Assembly (NCBI GenBank): GCA_035627375.1
Contig: DASPLX010000049.1
Location: 1 to 64,000, forward strand
Source: DASPLX01 sp035627375
GTDB lineage: Bacteria; Pseudomonadota; Gammaproteobacteria; Burkholderiales; Burkholderiaceae_D
Reading direction: 5' to 3'
Length of the DNA stretch: 64,000 nucleotides
The position numbers and the translations under genes are program-made. Under the pieces are notes generated by a model. That model made no database searches, was not told where the DNA came from, and was given only the letters and a program-made list of their open reading frames with translations. Positions within the stretch are counted from its first letter, which is position 1. The number at the start of each line of letters is the position of its first letter. Below, piece after piece: positions 1 through 10,100 of this stretch.

Positions 1-36
1 ATGCAGGCACAAGCACGCCAGGCGCAGCGCCATCAT
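1..36 (-). CDS. N-terminus of an unidentified protein, cut by the window edge
   Basis: Two adjacent ATG codons lie 34 bp downstream of the pyrC-like stop on the same strand and open a frame reading MMALRLACLCLH to the window edge. The hydrophobic start would suit a membrane-anchored protein such as a lysophospholipid acyltransferase, which I recall following pyrC in Burkholderiales. Twelve residues cannot prove this. The frame is supported only by position, strand and lack of a stop. Confidence 0.3.
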   Translation of the reverse strand, partial: MMALRLACLCLH

Positions 37-69
37 GCCCGCACCATCCGACCGCCCCTACGTCGCCGC

Positions 70-1353
70 TCAGCGTGCGAACGCGACATGACCCGCCACG
101 ATCGTCGTCTTCACCTCGCCGGGCAGCTCGTAGCCGAGGAAAGGCGTGTGCTTGCCCTGGCTCGCCAGCGCCTTGGTTTCCACTTTCCAGCGCGCTGCGG
201 GATCGAACACGCAGATATCCGCGCTGCTGCCGACCGCCAACTGACCGCCTTTCAGTCCGGCCACCCGCGCTGCGGCCGAGGTGATCTTGGCGATCGCCTG
301 GGGCAGGGACACGCTCGCGCCACCGCTCTCCTGCGCCCATTTCACGGTCAGCGACAACAGCAATTCGAGGCCGGTCGCGCCGGGCGAGGCTTCGCCGAAC
401 GGCAACAGCTTTTCATCGTCGTCGACCGGCGTGTGGTCGGAACAGATCGCATCGATCGTACCGTCGGCCAGCGCCGCGCGGATGGCGTCGCGGTCGCGCT
501 GGGACCGGAAAGGCGGCGCCATGCGCGCATTGGAATCGAAAAAACCGATATCGACGTCGGTCAGGTGCACATGATGCGCGCCGACGTCGCAGGTCACCGG
601 CAAGCCTTCCTTCTTCGCGGCGCGCACCAGGTCCAGTCCGGCCGCCGACGAGACGCGGCACAGGTGCACGCGCGCTCCGGAAGCGCGCACCAATTCGAAA
701 ATCGTATGCAGTGCGATCGTTTCGGCGATCACCGGCACGCCCGGCAAGCCGAGACGCGAGGCCACCGCGCCGCTATGCGCGATGCCGCCGCGGCCGATAT
801 GCGCATCCTGCGGGCGCAGCCAGACCGTGTAGCCGAAGGTTTGCGCATACTGCATCGCCCGCAACAGGACGTTCGTATCGAGGACCGGCACGTCGGCTTG
901 CGAGAAGCCGACGCAGCCGGCCTCGGTCAACTCGGCCATCTCGGTGAGACTCTGTCCTTTCAATCCGATGGTCAGAGCGCCGAGCGGATAGACGTGCGCC
1001 TGGTTGAGCGTCTTGGCGCGATGCTTGAGCATCTCGACCAGGCCCGGCTCGTCGAGCACCGGATCGGTATCTGGCGGGCACACGAGGCTGGTGACGCCGC
1101 CCTGCATCGCCGCCTGCAATTCCGATTCGAGCGTGGCCTTGTATTCGTAGCCGGGCTCGCGCAAGCGCGCGGAGAGGTCGACCAGGCCGGGAATCACCGT
1201 CATCCCCGCGGCGTCGATCACGCGATCGGCCGAAAAGCCGCCCGGCGCGCCGCCGACGCCCGCCACCTTGCCGTCGGCGATGAAGAGATCGAGTTTCGCA
1301 TCGACCTGGTTGGCCGGGTCGATCACGTGTCCGTTCTTGATATGGAGTTTCAT
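70..1353 (-). CDS. pyrC': Dihydroorotase-like protein, probably non-catalytic (PyrC'/PyrX type)
   Basis: This 427-residue amidohydrolase-fold protein follows pyrB by 28 bp. Key dihydroorotase residues are replaced. The usual metal-binding HxH before LREPG is Ser61-Ala62-Arg63, the HVS-type histidine is Arg233 (HLCRVS), and the DHAPH motif reads DHTPV at 306-310. In pseudomonads a similar inactive PyrC' is needed to assemble the PyrB dodecamer, so I infer a structural partner of aspartate transcarbamoylase rather than an active step-3 enzyme. A catalytic dihydroorotase should then lie elsewhere in the genome. Family assignment is firm; loss of activity is inferred from the motifs. Confidence 0.85.
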   Translation of the reverse strand: MKLHIKNGHVIDPANQVDAKLDLFIADGKVAGVGGAPGGFSADRVIDAAGMTVIPGLVDLSARLREPGYEYKATLESELQAAMQGGVTSLVCPPDTDPVLDEPGLVEMLKHRAKTLNQAHVYPLGALTIGLKGQSLTEMAELTEAGCVGFSQADVPVLDTNVLLRAMQYAQTFGYTVWLRPQDAHIGRGGIAHSGAVASRLGLPGVPVIAETIALHTIFELVRASGARVHLCRVSSAAGLDLVRAAKKEGLPVTCDVGAHHVHLTDVDIGFFDSNARMAPPFRSQRDRDAIRAALADGTIDAICSDHTPVDDDEKLLPFGEASPGATGLELLLSLTVKWAQESGGASVSLPQAIAKITSAAARVAGLKGGQLAVGSSADICVFDPAARWKVETKALASQGKHTPFLGYELPGEVKTTIVAGHVAFAR

Positions 1354-1381
1354 TGATGTTCGAATCCCGTCGAGAATGCCG

Positions 1382-2341
1382 TCAGTGACCGGCCAGAATG
1401 CTCATGACCGCCATGCGCACGGCGATGCCGAAGGTGACTTGCGAGAGGATCACCGCTTGCGAACCGTCGGCGACCGCCGAATCGATTTCGACGCCGCGGT
1501 TCATCGGCCCCGGATGCATCACGATGGCATCGGGCTTCGCCAGCGCCAGCCGTTCCTGCGTCAACCCGTAGCTCTTGAAGAACTCCTGCGCCGACGGCAG
1601 CAGGGCTCCGCCCATGCGCTCGTTCTGCAGGCGCAGCATGATGATGACGTCCACATCCTTCAGGCCTTGTTCCATGTTCGTGAACACGCGCACGCCCATC
1701 TGCTCGAGGCCGGACGGCAGCAAGGTGCGCGGCCCGATGGCGCGCACTTCCGGCACGCCGAGCGTCGTCAGCGCGTGGATGTCGGAGCGCGCGACGCGGC
1801 TGTGCAGGATATCGCCGACGATCGCCACCGTCAGGTTGCTGAAATCCTTCTTGTAATGGCGGATCGTGTACATGTCGAGCAAGCCCTGTGTCGGATGGGC
1901 GTGGCGACCGTCGCCGGCGTTGACGACATGCACGTGCGGCTGGTTGGTATCGATCAAATGCTTGGCGATGAGATAAGGCGCGCCCGATTGCGCATGGCGC
2001 ACCACGAACATGTCCGCATGCATCGCCGACAGATTGTCGATCGTGTCGAGCAACGATTCGCCCTTGCTGGTGCTCGAGGCCGCGATGTTCAGATTGATGA
2101 CGTCGGCCGACAGGCGCTTGGCCGCGATCTCGAAGGTCGTGCGTGTCCGGGTCGAGTTTTCGAAGAACAGATTGAATACGCTCTTGCCGCGCATCAGCGG
2201 CACTTTCTTGACTTCGCGGTCGCTGATGCCGACGAAGGAAGATGCGGTATCGAGGATCTGGGTAAGAACGGACTTGGGCAAACCTTCGATCGTCAGCAGG
2301 TGCTGCAGTTCGCCGTGTTTGTTCAGTTGCGGGTTATGCAT
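1382..2341 (-). CDS. pyrB: Aspartate carbamoyltransferase catalytic subunit
   Basis: PyrB joins carbamoyl phosphate and L-aspartate to make carbamoyl aspartate, the committed step of pyrimidine synthesis. The 319-residue protein has the carbamoyl-phosphate motif ENSTRTRTTFE, the HPTQGLLDM loop and the C-terminal MHPGPMNRGVEI. I chose the ATG at 2341, giving MHNPQLNKHGELQHLL, because the upstream in-frame extension is only pyrR read in another frame. The start lies 8 bp inside the end of pyrR, so translation is probably coupled. No regulatory pyrI is present nearby, which suits a PyrB/PyrC' complex. Confidence 0.97.
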   Translation of the reverse strand: MHNPQLNKHGELQHLLTIEGLPKSVLTQILDTASSFVGISDREVKKVPLMRGKSVFNLFFENSTRTRTTFEIAAKRLSADVINLNIAASSTSKGESLLDTIDNLSAMHADMFVVRHAQSGAPYLIAKHLIDTNQPHVHVVNAGDGRHAHPTQGLLDMYTIRHYKKDFSNLTVAIVGDILHSRVARSDIHALTTLGVPEVRAIGPRTLLPSGLEQMGVRVFTNMEQGLKDVDVIIMLRLQNERMGGALLPSAQEFFKSYGLTQERLALAKPDAIVMHPGPMNRGVEIDSAVADGSQAVILSQVTFGIAVRMAVMSILAGH

Positions 2342-2846
2342 GGTCAACGGAGAGGGAAAGGCGGCCGTCGTCGGCGCGTCGCAGCACGAGCTGCTGGTTG
2401 GCGGGGAGCGAAATCTTTTCGGCGACGAAGTCGGCGGCGATCGGCAGCTCACGCCCGCCGCGGTCGACCAGCGCCGCCAGCATGACGCGCGCCGGACGCC
2501 CGTAGTCGAACAATTCGTTGATCGCGGCCCGCGTGGTACGGCCGGTGAAGAGCACGTCGTCGACCAGGACGATGTTCGCGCCTTCGACTTCGAACGCAAT
2601 CTGCGTCGTCTTTACCGCCGCATGCAGCCCCTTCTCGGCGTAATCGTCGCGATAGAAGGAGACGTCGATGAAGCCCAGCCTGTCCTGCAGCCGCAGGTCG
2701 GCGGCGAGACGTTCGGCCAGCCAGGCGCCGCCCGAATGAATGCCGACGATCGCCGCGTTGTCCACCTGCCCAAGCCCGGCCTGGATTTGCTGCAGAAGCG
2801 CTTGATACAAGCCTTCCGCGTCGAGATTATGGATTGGAGTATTCAT
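2334..2846 (-). CDS. pyrR: PyrR: pyr operon regulator / uracil phosphoribosyltransferase
   Basis: The 170-residue protein has a type I phosphoribosyltransferase fold with the PRPP motif VLVDDVLFTGRTTRAA. PyrR in Bacillus binds pyr leader RNA with UMP; in proteobacteria its enzymatic role (uracil + PRPP to UMP) is better supported than its RNA-binding one. It overlaps pyrB by 8 bp and ruvX by 20 bp, so ruvX-pyrR-pyrB-pyrC' form one transcription unit. I see no obvious PyrR-binding anti-antiterminator in this compact unit. Confidence 0.95.
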   Translation of the reverse strand: MNTPIHNLDAEGLYQALLQQIQAGLGQVDNAAIVGIHSGGAWLAERLAADLRLQDRLGFIDVSFYRDDYAEKGLHAAVKTTQIAFEVEGANIVLVDDVLFTGRTTRAAINELFDYGRPARVMLAALVDRGGRELPIAADFVAEKISLPANQQLVLRRADDGRLSLSVDHA

Positions 2847-3216
2847 CGAAATATTGTTGCAAGATGACGGCGGCGGCTTGCGCGTCGATCACGTCGCCGC
2901 GCCGCTGTGCAATGACTGCGGAAGAATATCGCTCGTCGACCAGGATCGGAATGACGCCGAAGCGGCCGTTCAGCTGGTTCGCGAACCGGCGGCAGCGCGC
3001 CGTCATTTCGTGCTCGGAGCCGTCCGGATGGCGCGGCAGGCCGACGACGCAGCGGGTCGGTTGCCATTCCTCGATCAGGGCGCCGATCGCCGAAAACTTG
3101 CCGTCGTTGGTCGGCTCGGCGATCACCGTCAAGGGCGACGCCTGCCTCAACACCGTGTTGCCGACCGCGACGCCTATGCGCTTCAATCCGAAATCGAATC
3201 CCAGCAGCGTTTCCAC
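2827..3216 (-). CDS. ruvX: Putative pre-16S rRNA nuclease / Holliday junction resolvase-like protein
   Basis: A 129-residue RNase H-fold protein of the YqgF/RuvX family. The N-terminal GFDFGLKRIGVA carries the first acidic metal ligand, GLPRHPDGSEHEMT is the central motif, and VDERYSS near residue 100 supplies further acidic residues. YqgF of E. coli matures the 5' end of 16S rRNA; resolvase activity was the older proposal. It lies 15 bp after yqgE and overlaps pyrR by 20 bp, the order also known from Pseudomonas (yqgE-yqgF-pyrR-pyrB). Confidence 0.93.
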   Translation of the reverse strand: METLLGFDFGLKRIGVAVGNTVLRQASPLTVIAEPTNDGKFSAIGALIEEWQPTRCVVGLPRHPDGSEHEMTARCRRFANQLNGRFGVIPILVDERYSSAVIAQRRGDVIDAQAAAVILQQYFDEYSNP

Positions 3217-3231
3217 TACTCTCCACCGTGT

Positions 3232-3852
3232 TCACGCATGGCCGGCTTCCCCGGCCAGCGTCAGGGGATCGATGCCGAGCAACTTCATCGCCGCTGCAAA
3301 ACGCTCTTCGATCGGTAGATCGAAAATGATGGCGGGATCGGCCGGCACGGTCAGCCAACCGTTGTTGGCGATCTCGTCTTCGAGCTGTCCCGCGCTCCAG
3401 CCGGCGCAGCCGAGCGTCACGAGCAGTCGTTGCGGGCCGTGGCCGGCGGCAACGGCTTCCAGCACGTCCTTCGAGGTTGTCAGCGCGATATCGTCGGTCA
3501 CCTTCATCATGGAGGAAAACGGTTCGCCGAACGAATGCAATACGAAGCCGCGCTCGACTTGCACCGGACCGCCGAACATCACCGGCTTGCGTCCGAACGC
3601 CGAAAAATTCGGCGCAATCTCGAGCTCCAGATCGATGCGTTCGAACAACACGTCCATGGTCATGTCGGTCGGCTTGTTGATGATCACACCGAGCGCTCCC
3701 TCGTCATTGTGCTCGCACAGATAAACGACGGACCCGCCGAACACCGGATCAAGCATGGACGGCATCGCGATCAGGAAATGATTGGCAAAACTGAGACTGG
3801 CGCCGCTCCGGCTTTCGGTGGAATCGGCCAAATCGGATTTTTCCCGCGACAT
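3232..3852 (-). CDS. yqgE: YqgE/AlgH family protein
   Basis: The family is recognised from FANHFLIAMPSM, the VVYLCEHNDEGALGVIINKP block and the conserved C-terminal half. Function is unclear; the Pseudomonas homologue was named AlgH for a proposed role in alginate control. I chose the ATG at 3852 (MSREKSDLAD, 206 residues), which gives a normal family length. An ATG at 3894 is possible but would sit about where transcription might start: a TAAAAT box lies at 3902-3907 on this strand. The frame stays open far upstream, but that part is compositionally unlike the family. Confidence 0.88.
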   Translation of the reverse strand: MSREKSDLADSTESRSGASLSFANHFLIAMPSMLDPVFGGSVVYLCEHNDEGALGVIINKPTDMTMDVLFERIDLELEIAPNFSAFGRKPVMFGGPVQVERGFVLHSFGEPFSSMMKVTDDIALTTSKDVLEAVAAGHGPQRLLVTLGCAGWSAGQLEDEIANNGWLTVPADPAIIFDLPIEERFAAAMKLLGIDPLTLAGEAGHA

Positions 3853-4116
3853 GCCGGAAGTGGAAGAAGCTCTGCGAGTACGTGGCCTGACCATAGCCGC
3901 TATTTTAGCAGTTTTGATACCCCTTCCTGCCGGATTCCATGTTCCGGTTGTTGCACTCGCACAGGAAACAACATCTGTCCGTTCGCGACGGCCGAACAAA
4001 TATTCGAGGCCATGCTGCGCTGTGTCAAAACAAAACCGGCCGGCATGCGACAAAAATCCAGAATCCGACTCCGGCGCAACGGCCGAATGCGCCACGGCGG
4101 CCAGTTCGCGCGGAAC

Positions 4117-4141
4117 GAACCGGCCGGGCCCGGGCCGGTTC
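4117..4141 (-). terminator. GC-rich hairpin over the pilL stop codon
   Basis: A perfect 9-bp inverted repeat (4117-4125 with 4133-4141, 7-nt loop) overlaps the end of pilL. It lacks a downstream U-run, so it may be a 3'-end stabiliser or a weak factor-dependent stop rather than a classical terminator. The 3853-4139 gap holds nothing else except the TAAAAT box upstream of yqgE. Confidence 0.4.
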
Positions 4142-7100
4142 AAGCCACCGGCATTTCCTTGTTGATGAAACCGGAAATCAACTTGAGCAGGACTTCTTCC
4201 TGGTAGGGTTTGCCCAGATACTCGTTGACGCCGAGTTCCAGAGCATAGTTGCGGTGCTTGGCCGCCGTCCGCGAGGTGATCATGACGATCGGAATATGGC
4301 GCGTCCTCTCGTCGCTGCGGACATTGCGGGTCAGGTCGAAGCCGTCCATGCGCGGCATTTCGATATCGACCAGCATCACGTCCGGCGTGATCGATTGCAA
4401 GTGCTCGAGAGCGTCGACACCGTCCTTGGCGACCACGACTTGATACCCTTCGCGCGTCAGCAGGCGCTGCGTCACGCGGCGCACCGTCAGCGAGTCGTCG
4501 ACGACCATGATGATGCGATGGGTACGCAGGCCCTGCACCGGTGCCGTATCGACGTCGCCTGGCGCCGATGCACCGATTTCGGCGACGGCGCCCATCTGCT
4601 GTTGCGCATCCGCCACGACATGATGCGGCGCCTGCACATGCTCGTGCGCGAGACGCTGCGCGAGCGGCACCGGATTGAGGATCAGCACGATGTCGCCGGA
4701 ACCGAGCACGGTCGCTCCGGCAATGCCGATCATGCGCGCCAGTTGCGGCCCGATGTTCTTGACGACCACTTCGCGGTTGCCGACCACTTCATCGACATGC
4801 ACCGCGACACGATCGTTGCCGCTCTTCAGGACCAGGATCGGCGAGTATTGCTGGGCTACCGGTGTCGCGGCGTTATCGCCGAGCAGGGTGGACAGGTAAT
4901 GGAGCGGCACGCGCTGTCCTTGCCACAGGACGGCACCGTCGTTGTAGGCCGCCGTCAGGCTCTGTATCTTCAGCTGCTGCACCTGTTCGACCAGCACCGA
5001 CGGCACCGCGAAAGTCTTGCCGCCGGTCGTCAGCAGCACGACTTGCGTCACCGCGAGCGTCAGCGGCAAGTGAATCGTGAAATGCGCTCCCTTGCCCGGT
5101 TCGGACCAGGTCGACACCCGGCCGCCGAGCGTCGCCGCTTCCGAACGCACGACGTCCATGCCGATCCCGCGTCCGGCCAGTTCCGTCACTTCGCTCGCGG
5201 TCGAAAAGCCCGGGTGGAAAATCAGGTCGGTCACCTCGGCGTCGGACATCTCGTCGTCGTCCGCCAGGAGGCCGGTCGCTTTCGCCTTGCTGCGGATCTT
5301 CTCGATATTCAATCCCTGGCCGTCGTCGGAGAACCGGATGACGACTTCGTTGCCTTCTTGCCGGATCTCAACCAGCAGTTCGCCGATCTCGCTCTTGCCG
5401 GCGGCGATGCGCTGTTCGCGCGACTCGATGCCGTGGGCGATAGCATTGCGCAACAGGTGTTCGAACGGGCCTGCCATTTTTTCCAGCACGCCGCGATCGA
5501 TCTCGACGGCGCCGCCTCGGATGTCGAGGTTCACGCGCTTGTTGACTTCCTTCGAGGCCTGGCGCGTCACGCGATACAGGCGCTCGGAAATACTGGCGAA
5601 CTGCACCATGCGCACGCGCATCAGATCCTGTTGCAATTCGCGCGTCAGGCGCGCCTGGGTCGTCAGGTCGGTACTGGCGCTGTCGATCGTGCGCACCAGG
5701 TTCTGCTGCACCGATCCGACGTCGTTCACGCTCTCGGCCATCATGCGCGTCAGTTCCTGCAAGCGCGTGAAGCGGTCGAATTCGAGCGGATCGAATTCGC
5801 GGTCGGCGGCATGCGCCATGCGCGAGGTGATCTGCGATTCGGCCTGCATTTCCAGCTCACGCAACTGGTCGCGCAGGCGGCCAACGTTCTCGTGCAGTTC
5901 GGACAGGGACTGCCGCAAGCTGCCGACTTCGGTTTCGAGCTTGGAGCGGGCGATCGAGACTTCGCCGGCCTGGTTCACGAGACGATCGAGGATGTCGGCA
6001 CGTACGCGCACCAGCGGCGTCGGCCCGGTCTGCGCCGGCACGGCCGGCTGGGCAGCGACCGGCGGCGGCGCGGACTTGGTGCGCAGGCTCGGCACCAGGG
6101 ACGGCAATTCGACCGGTCCGGCCTGGGTGGCATCGGCGGCCGGTTCGGCAGCCGCCGTCGCGACCGGCGTCTCCGGCGCTGCCGCGAGCTCAGCGACGGC
6201 CTGCCTGGCCGCTTCCGGGTTCTGCAGCAATTCGAACATGTGCAGACCGGCGTCGTGGCGCGAGAGCAAATCGTCGAGCGCCTGCGACGCCGGAGCGCCG
6301 AGCAGCATCAATTGCTCGATGCGAGCTTCCATCTCGTGGAAGTGCTGGCCCAGCGCCATCGCTCCGGCCATGCGCGCGCTCCCCTTCACGGTGTGCAAGA
6401 GGCGCAGCAGGCTTTGCGGCGCACCGCGATCCTCCGGCTTCTGCTGCCAGACGCGCAAGGCCTCGCCGATCTGCGGCAACATGTCGCGGCCCTCCTCCAC
6501 GAACACCGGCATCAGGTCGGCGTCGAGCTCGTCCTTCAAGACCAGCAGTGTCGGGTCGGCCGCGGCCTCGTCCTCACGCACGAATACCGGTTCCGCGAAC
6601 GGCGCGGCGGTGTGTTCGGTCGCGGCCGGGAGCGCCACTTCGACGACCGGCGGATACGCCGGTTCTTCGCGCAACGGAATGACGTTTCCGGCTTCGGCGA
6701 GAGGCTCGTCTGCCAAGCCCGTTTCGCGCTCTTGTTCCGTTTCGCGCTCTTGTTCCGTTTCGGGCTCCGGTTCCAGCTTCGGCTCCGGATCCGTCTCGGC
6801 CGGCACTATTTCATCCTCCGCAGCCGCGACGGGTTCGCCATCGGGCACGCCAATCCAGTCATCGACGTCCGCCGGCGGCTCTACGGCCTCGATCTCTTCC
6901 CCCGCCGGCGCCTCGTGAACCGCGGCCGCCGCGTCGGCCCGCTCCTGGACCGTCTTGAGCAGATGCTCGAGCAATTGCACCTGGACGGGCTCGTGCTCGG
7001 GCATCTCGCCGAGCGCGAACATCTGCAGCATGAAACGGATGCGCTCGAGCGCGTGTTCCATCACGTCATAATCGCCGTCTTCCAGCCGCGCCGGACGGCG

Positions 7101-10100
7101 CGCCAGGAATTGAAGAACCGCTTCCAGCGCATAGGCGATTTCCTGCAGCGCGGAGAATCCCACCGTCGCCGAGCTGCCAGCCAGGGAATGCGCCGCATGC
7201 ACCGCGTGCGTCTGCACATGGCGCTCCGGCTCGTGGCGCCATTCGCCGATGTCTTGCGACAGCACGCGCACCAGTTCGTCGGTTTCCGCCAGATAGATGT
7301 TGTGCAAAGGAACGCTGATCGTGATGTTGCCGATCTGCCTGACATTGTCGTCGCGTCTCGGTTCGCTCGGCGGAATGCCCGGGAAAGCGATCACCTCCGC
7401 GACCGGGGCCACCGCCGGCTCCTCGTCGTCGCCGATCGAAAAGTCGAGTTCGACCGCCGGCTCGTCGTCACTGCGCGCTTCGATACCGCTCACGCTGTCG
7501 TGCAGCAAGGCGAAATCGGCGTCGGACAAGCCGATCTCGGTCGCCTCGGGCAAGGCCGGCGGAATGTCGGCATCGTCGGTGGCTGGAACTTCGATCTCCA
7601 GCGAAAACCCGCCGTCGCCGCGCGAGACATCCTCGATTTGCGCGCCGGCAGGTGCCGAAGAAACGGGTACCTGCTGCGGCACAGGCGCCGGCGCGGCCGG
7701 TGCGGCGGCTGCCGCCTGCGGCTCGTCCCAGGCGAAGGCGCCCCCCGTCTTCACGCGCTCCGCAGCCGCGACCAGCGCCGCCGCGCCGTGATCGGAACGG
7801 CCATGCGCCTGCAGGTCGGCGACCCAGTCGGCAAGCACGTCGGCCGCCTTCTCGAGCAGCGCATAGAGTTCCGGATCGCCCGGCCGGGTTTCCGACAGAC
7901 GCAGGTTCAAGACTTGTTCGACGCTCCAGGCCGCCTCGCCGAAGGTCGTCAGGCCGACCATGCGGCTACTGCCCTTCAAGGTATGGAAGGAGCGGCGCAA
8001 CGTCGTCAAATGATCCTGGTTATAGGGTTCGGTGCGCGAATGCGGAAGCGTTTCGCGCACACAACCGAGCACTTCCTCCGCCTCGAGCAGGAAGATCTCC
8101 AGCAGCTCGGCATCGATCGCCTCGTCGGTCGCCGGCACCGAGGGCGGCGGGACTGCGGGCGCCGACTGGGGAACGTGCAAAGGCACGGTCGCCGTGATGA
8201 TCTCCGCCAGCGCGTCGCGCGTATGCGCCAGATCGGCATGTGCGAGCAAATCGATCGCCGCGCGCGCACGATCGCCGGCTTCCGGATTGTCGACCAGCGT
8301 CGCTTCCAGGCGTATGTGTTCGAGCGATTCCTTGAGTTGTTCCTGCAGGACCGGGTTGTGCGGTTCGATGGAAAGCGAGACCGCCAGCTCCGCCGATTGC
8401 TGCTGATGAAAAGCGAGTTCCTCTTCCACCGTTGGCAACGCGGCCGGCGCCGGTTCTTCTCCCGCCGGCGCACCGTTGCCGGCATTCGCCTCCGGGAGCG
8501 CGCCGAGATCGAACTCGATTTCCGGCGCCGGCGCCTCAGGCTTTTTTTCGATCAGTTGCGCATGAAACACGCCCTCCTGATCGTCGAAGGAAAAGCGCTT
8601 GCGGGCGCCGTCCGGGTTGAGCTGGAGCGTCTCGATGAAGAAGCTCAGGGCGCCGACGTTGCGCGCGACATGCTGAAACGCTTCGCGGTCCGGCGTCTCC
8701 GGGTTTTCGATGAAACGCCTGACGGCCGCATGCACATGCCGCACCGCGCGCATCGCGTCGTCCTGGTCGAGCACGGCCAACGCGCCTTCGATCTGATGCA
8801 GCACCGGGCCGATCTGATCGAGCCCGGCACGCTGCGCCGGATCGTTGAAATATTCGTCGAGCGTCTTTTCCACCTGCCGCAGGCTCGATTGCATCTCAGA
8901 GGCCAGCACCGTCATCGTCTGGCGCTGCTGCGCCTGCTTCGACATGTCGTCGAGCCAGTCCTCGGCCGCCGCGGCGCGCGGCTTCTCGCCGGCGACGATG
9001 GCCAGGAGGCGCGCGGTCATGGCATCTGCGCGTGCCGCGAAGTCGTCCGGCAGTTGCGCGATATTGTTGAGCGCGTTCTCGACGAACAGCAGGCTGGTGG
9101 CGATCTCGAGGCCGATGGCATCGCCCGGATTCGCGTGCGCCGCATGACGCGCGATGCCGTTCAATTCCCGCAGCAGCTTCGACAAGGCGTTCGACTTCAG
9201 GCGGACGCAAGCCTCGGCCAGGCTAGTCATCTCCTGCTCGAAATTTTCGCCAGCGCCGGCATCGCCGCCGGCGATCCGGTTCCACGCATTCTTCGCCTGC
9301 GACAAGCGCTCCTTGGCCGCGATCAGCGCCTCGACATCGATTTGCCCGTAGCGCTTCTTTTCGTAGTCGGCCGGCACCGCGCCGCCGATCTGGTATGCGG
9401 CCTGGATCTGCCGCACGCGCGGCGGCGGATTGTCGGCGCGCGCGATGAAGAACAGGGCGTCGCGCAACAGGCGCTCGGTGATGCTGGATGAGCCCTCCGA
9501 CAAGCGCCGCAATTGCAGGTTGATGCGTGCGAACAGCTGTTTGATATAGATCTCGCCCGGTACGCTGCCGGAAGCGACCGCATCGGCGAAACCATGCATC
9601 ACCCACCAGAAGCTGCGTGCCTGCGGATTGGATTGCGCCGTCTCGACTTCACCGACGATGTCGCGCATCGCCGCCGCATGCGTCGGGTCGCCGGCGCTCT
9701 TCAGGAACGGCAGCAAAGCGCGCTCGAAACGCTTGCGGAGAGCGACGTAATCCGGCTTGCCGGCGGGAACGTGCGCCGGCGGCAGCTGCGGCCGGATCGC
9801 CAGGTTCGGAAAGAACAGGTCCGCGGGATGGATGCGTTCCGCGCCGCGCGCCTCGAGCAGTGCCCGATAGTAGGGGAACAAGCGCACCGGCTGATGTTTC
9901 GCTCCCGACAGCAGCTCTTCCAGGTATTCGAGCAGCGCCTGATACGCGTTGTCGATGGCGCCCGCGACTTGCTCGCTCAGCTCCAGCTGCTGCGCCTCCA
10001 TGCGGTCGAACAGATCCTCGACCGTTTCCGTGATCATCGCGATGCCGTCGATATCGACGATCTGCAGCGCGCCGTGCGCCTGGTGCAGATAAGCCTTGGC

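Noticed and set aside
1..1356. A 451-codon plus-strand frame over the pyrC-like gene
   Set aside because: Antisense shadow; the minus-strand frame has clear family motifs.
3939..9491. An 1850-codon open frame on the plus strand opposite pilL
   Set aside because: It is antisense to pilL, rich in Arg/His/Gln as expected for the mirror of a GC-rich gene, and has no recognisable domain.
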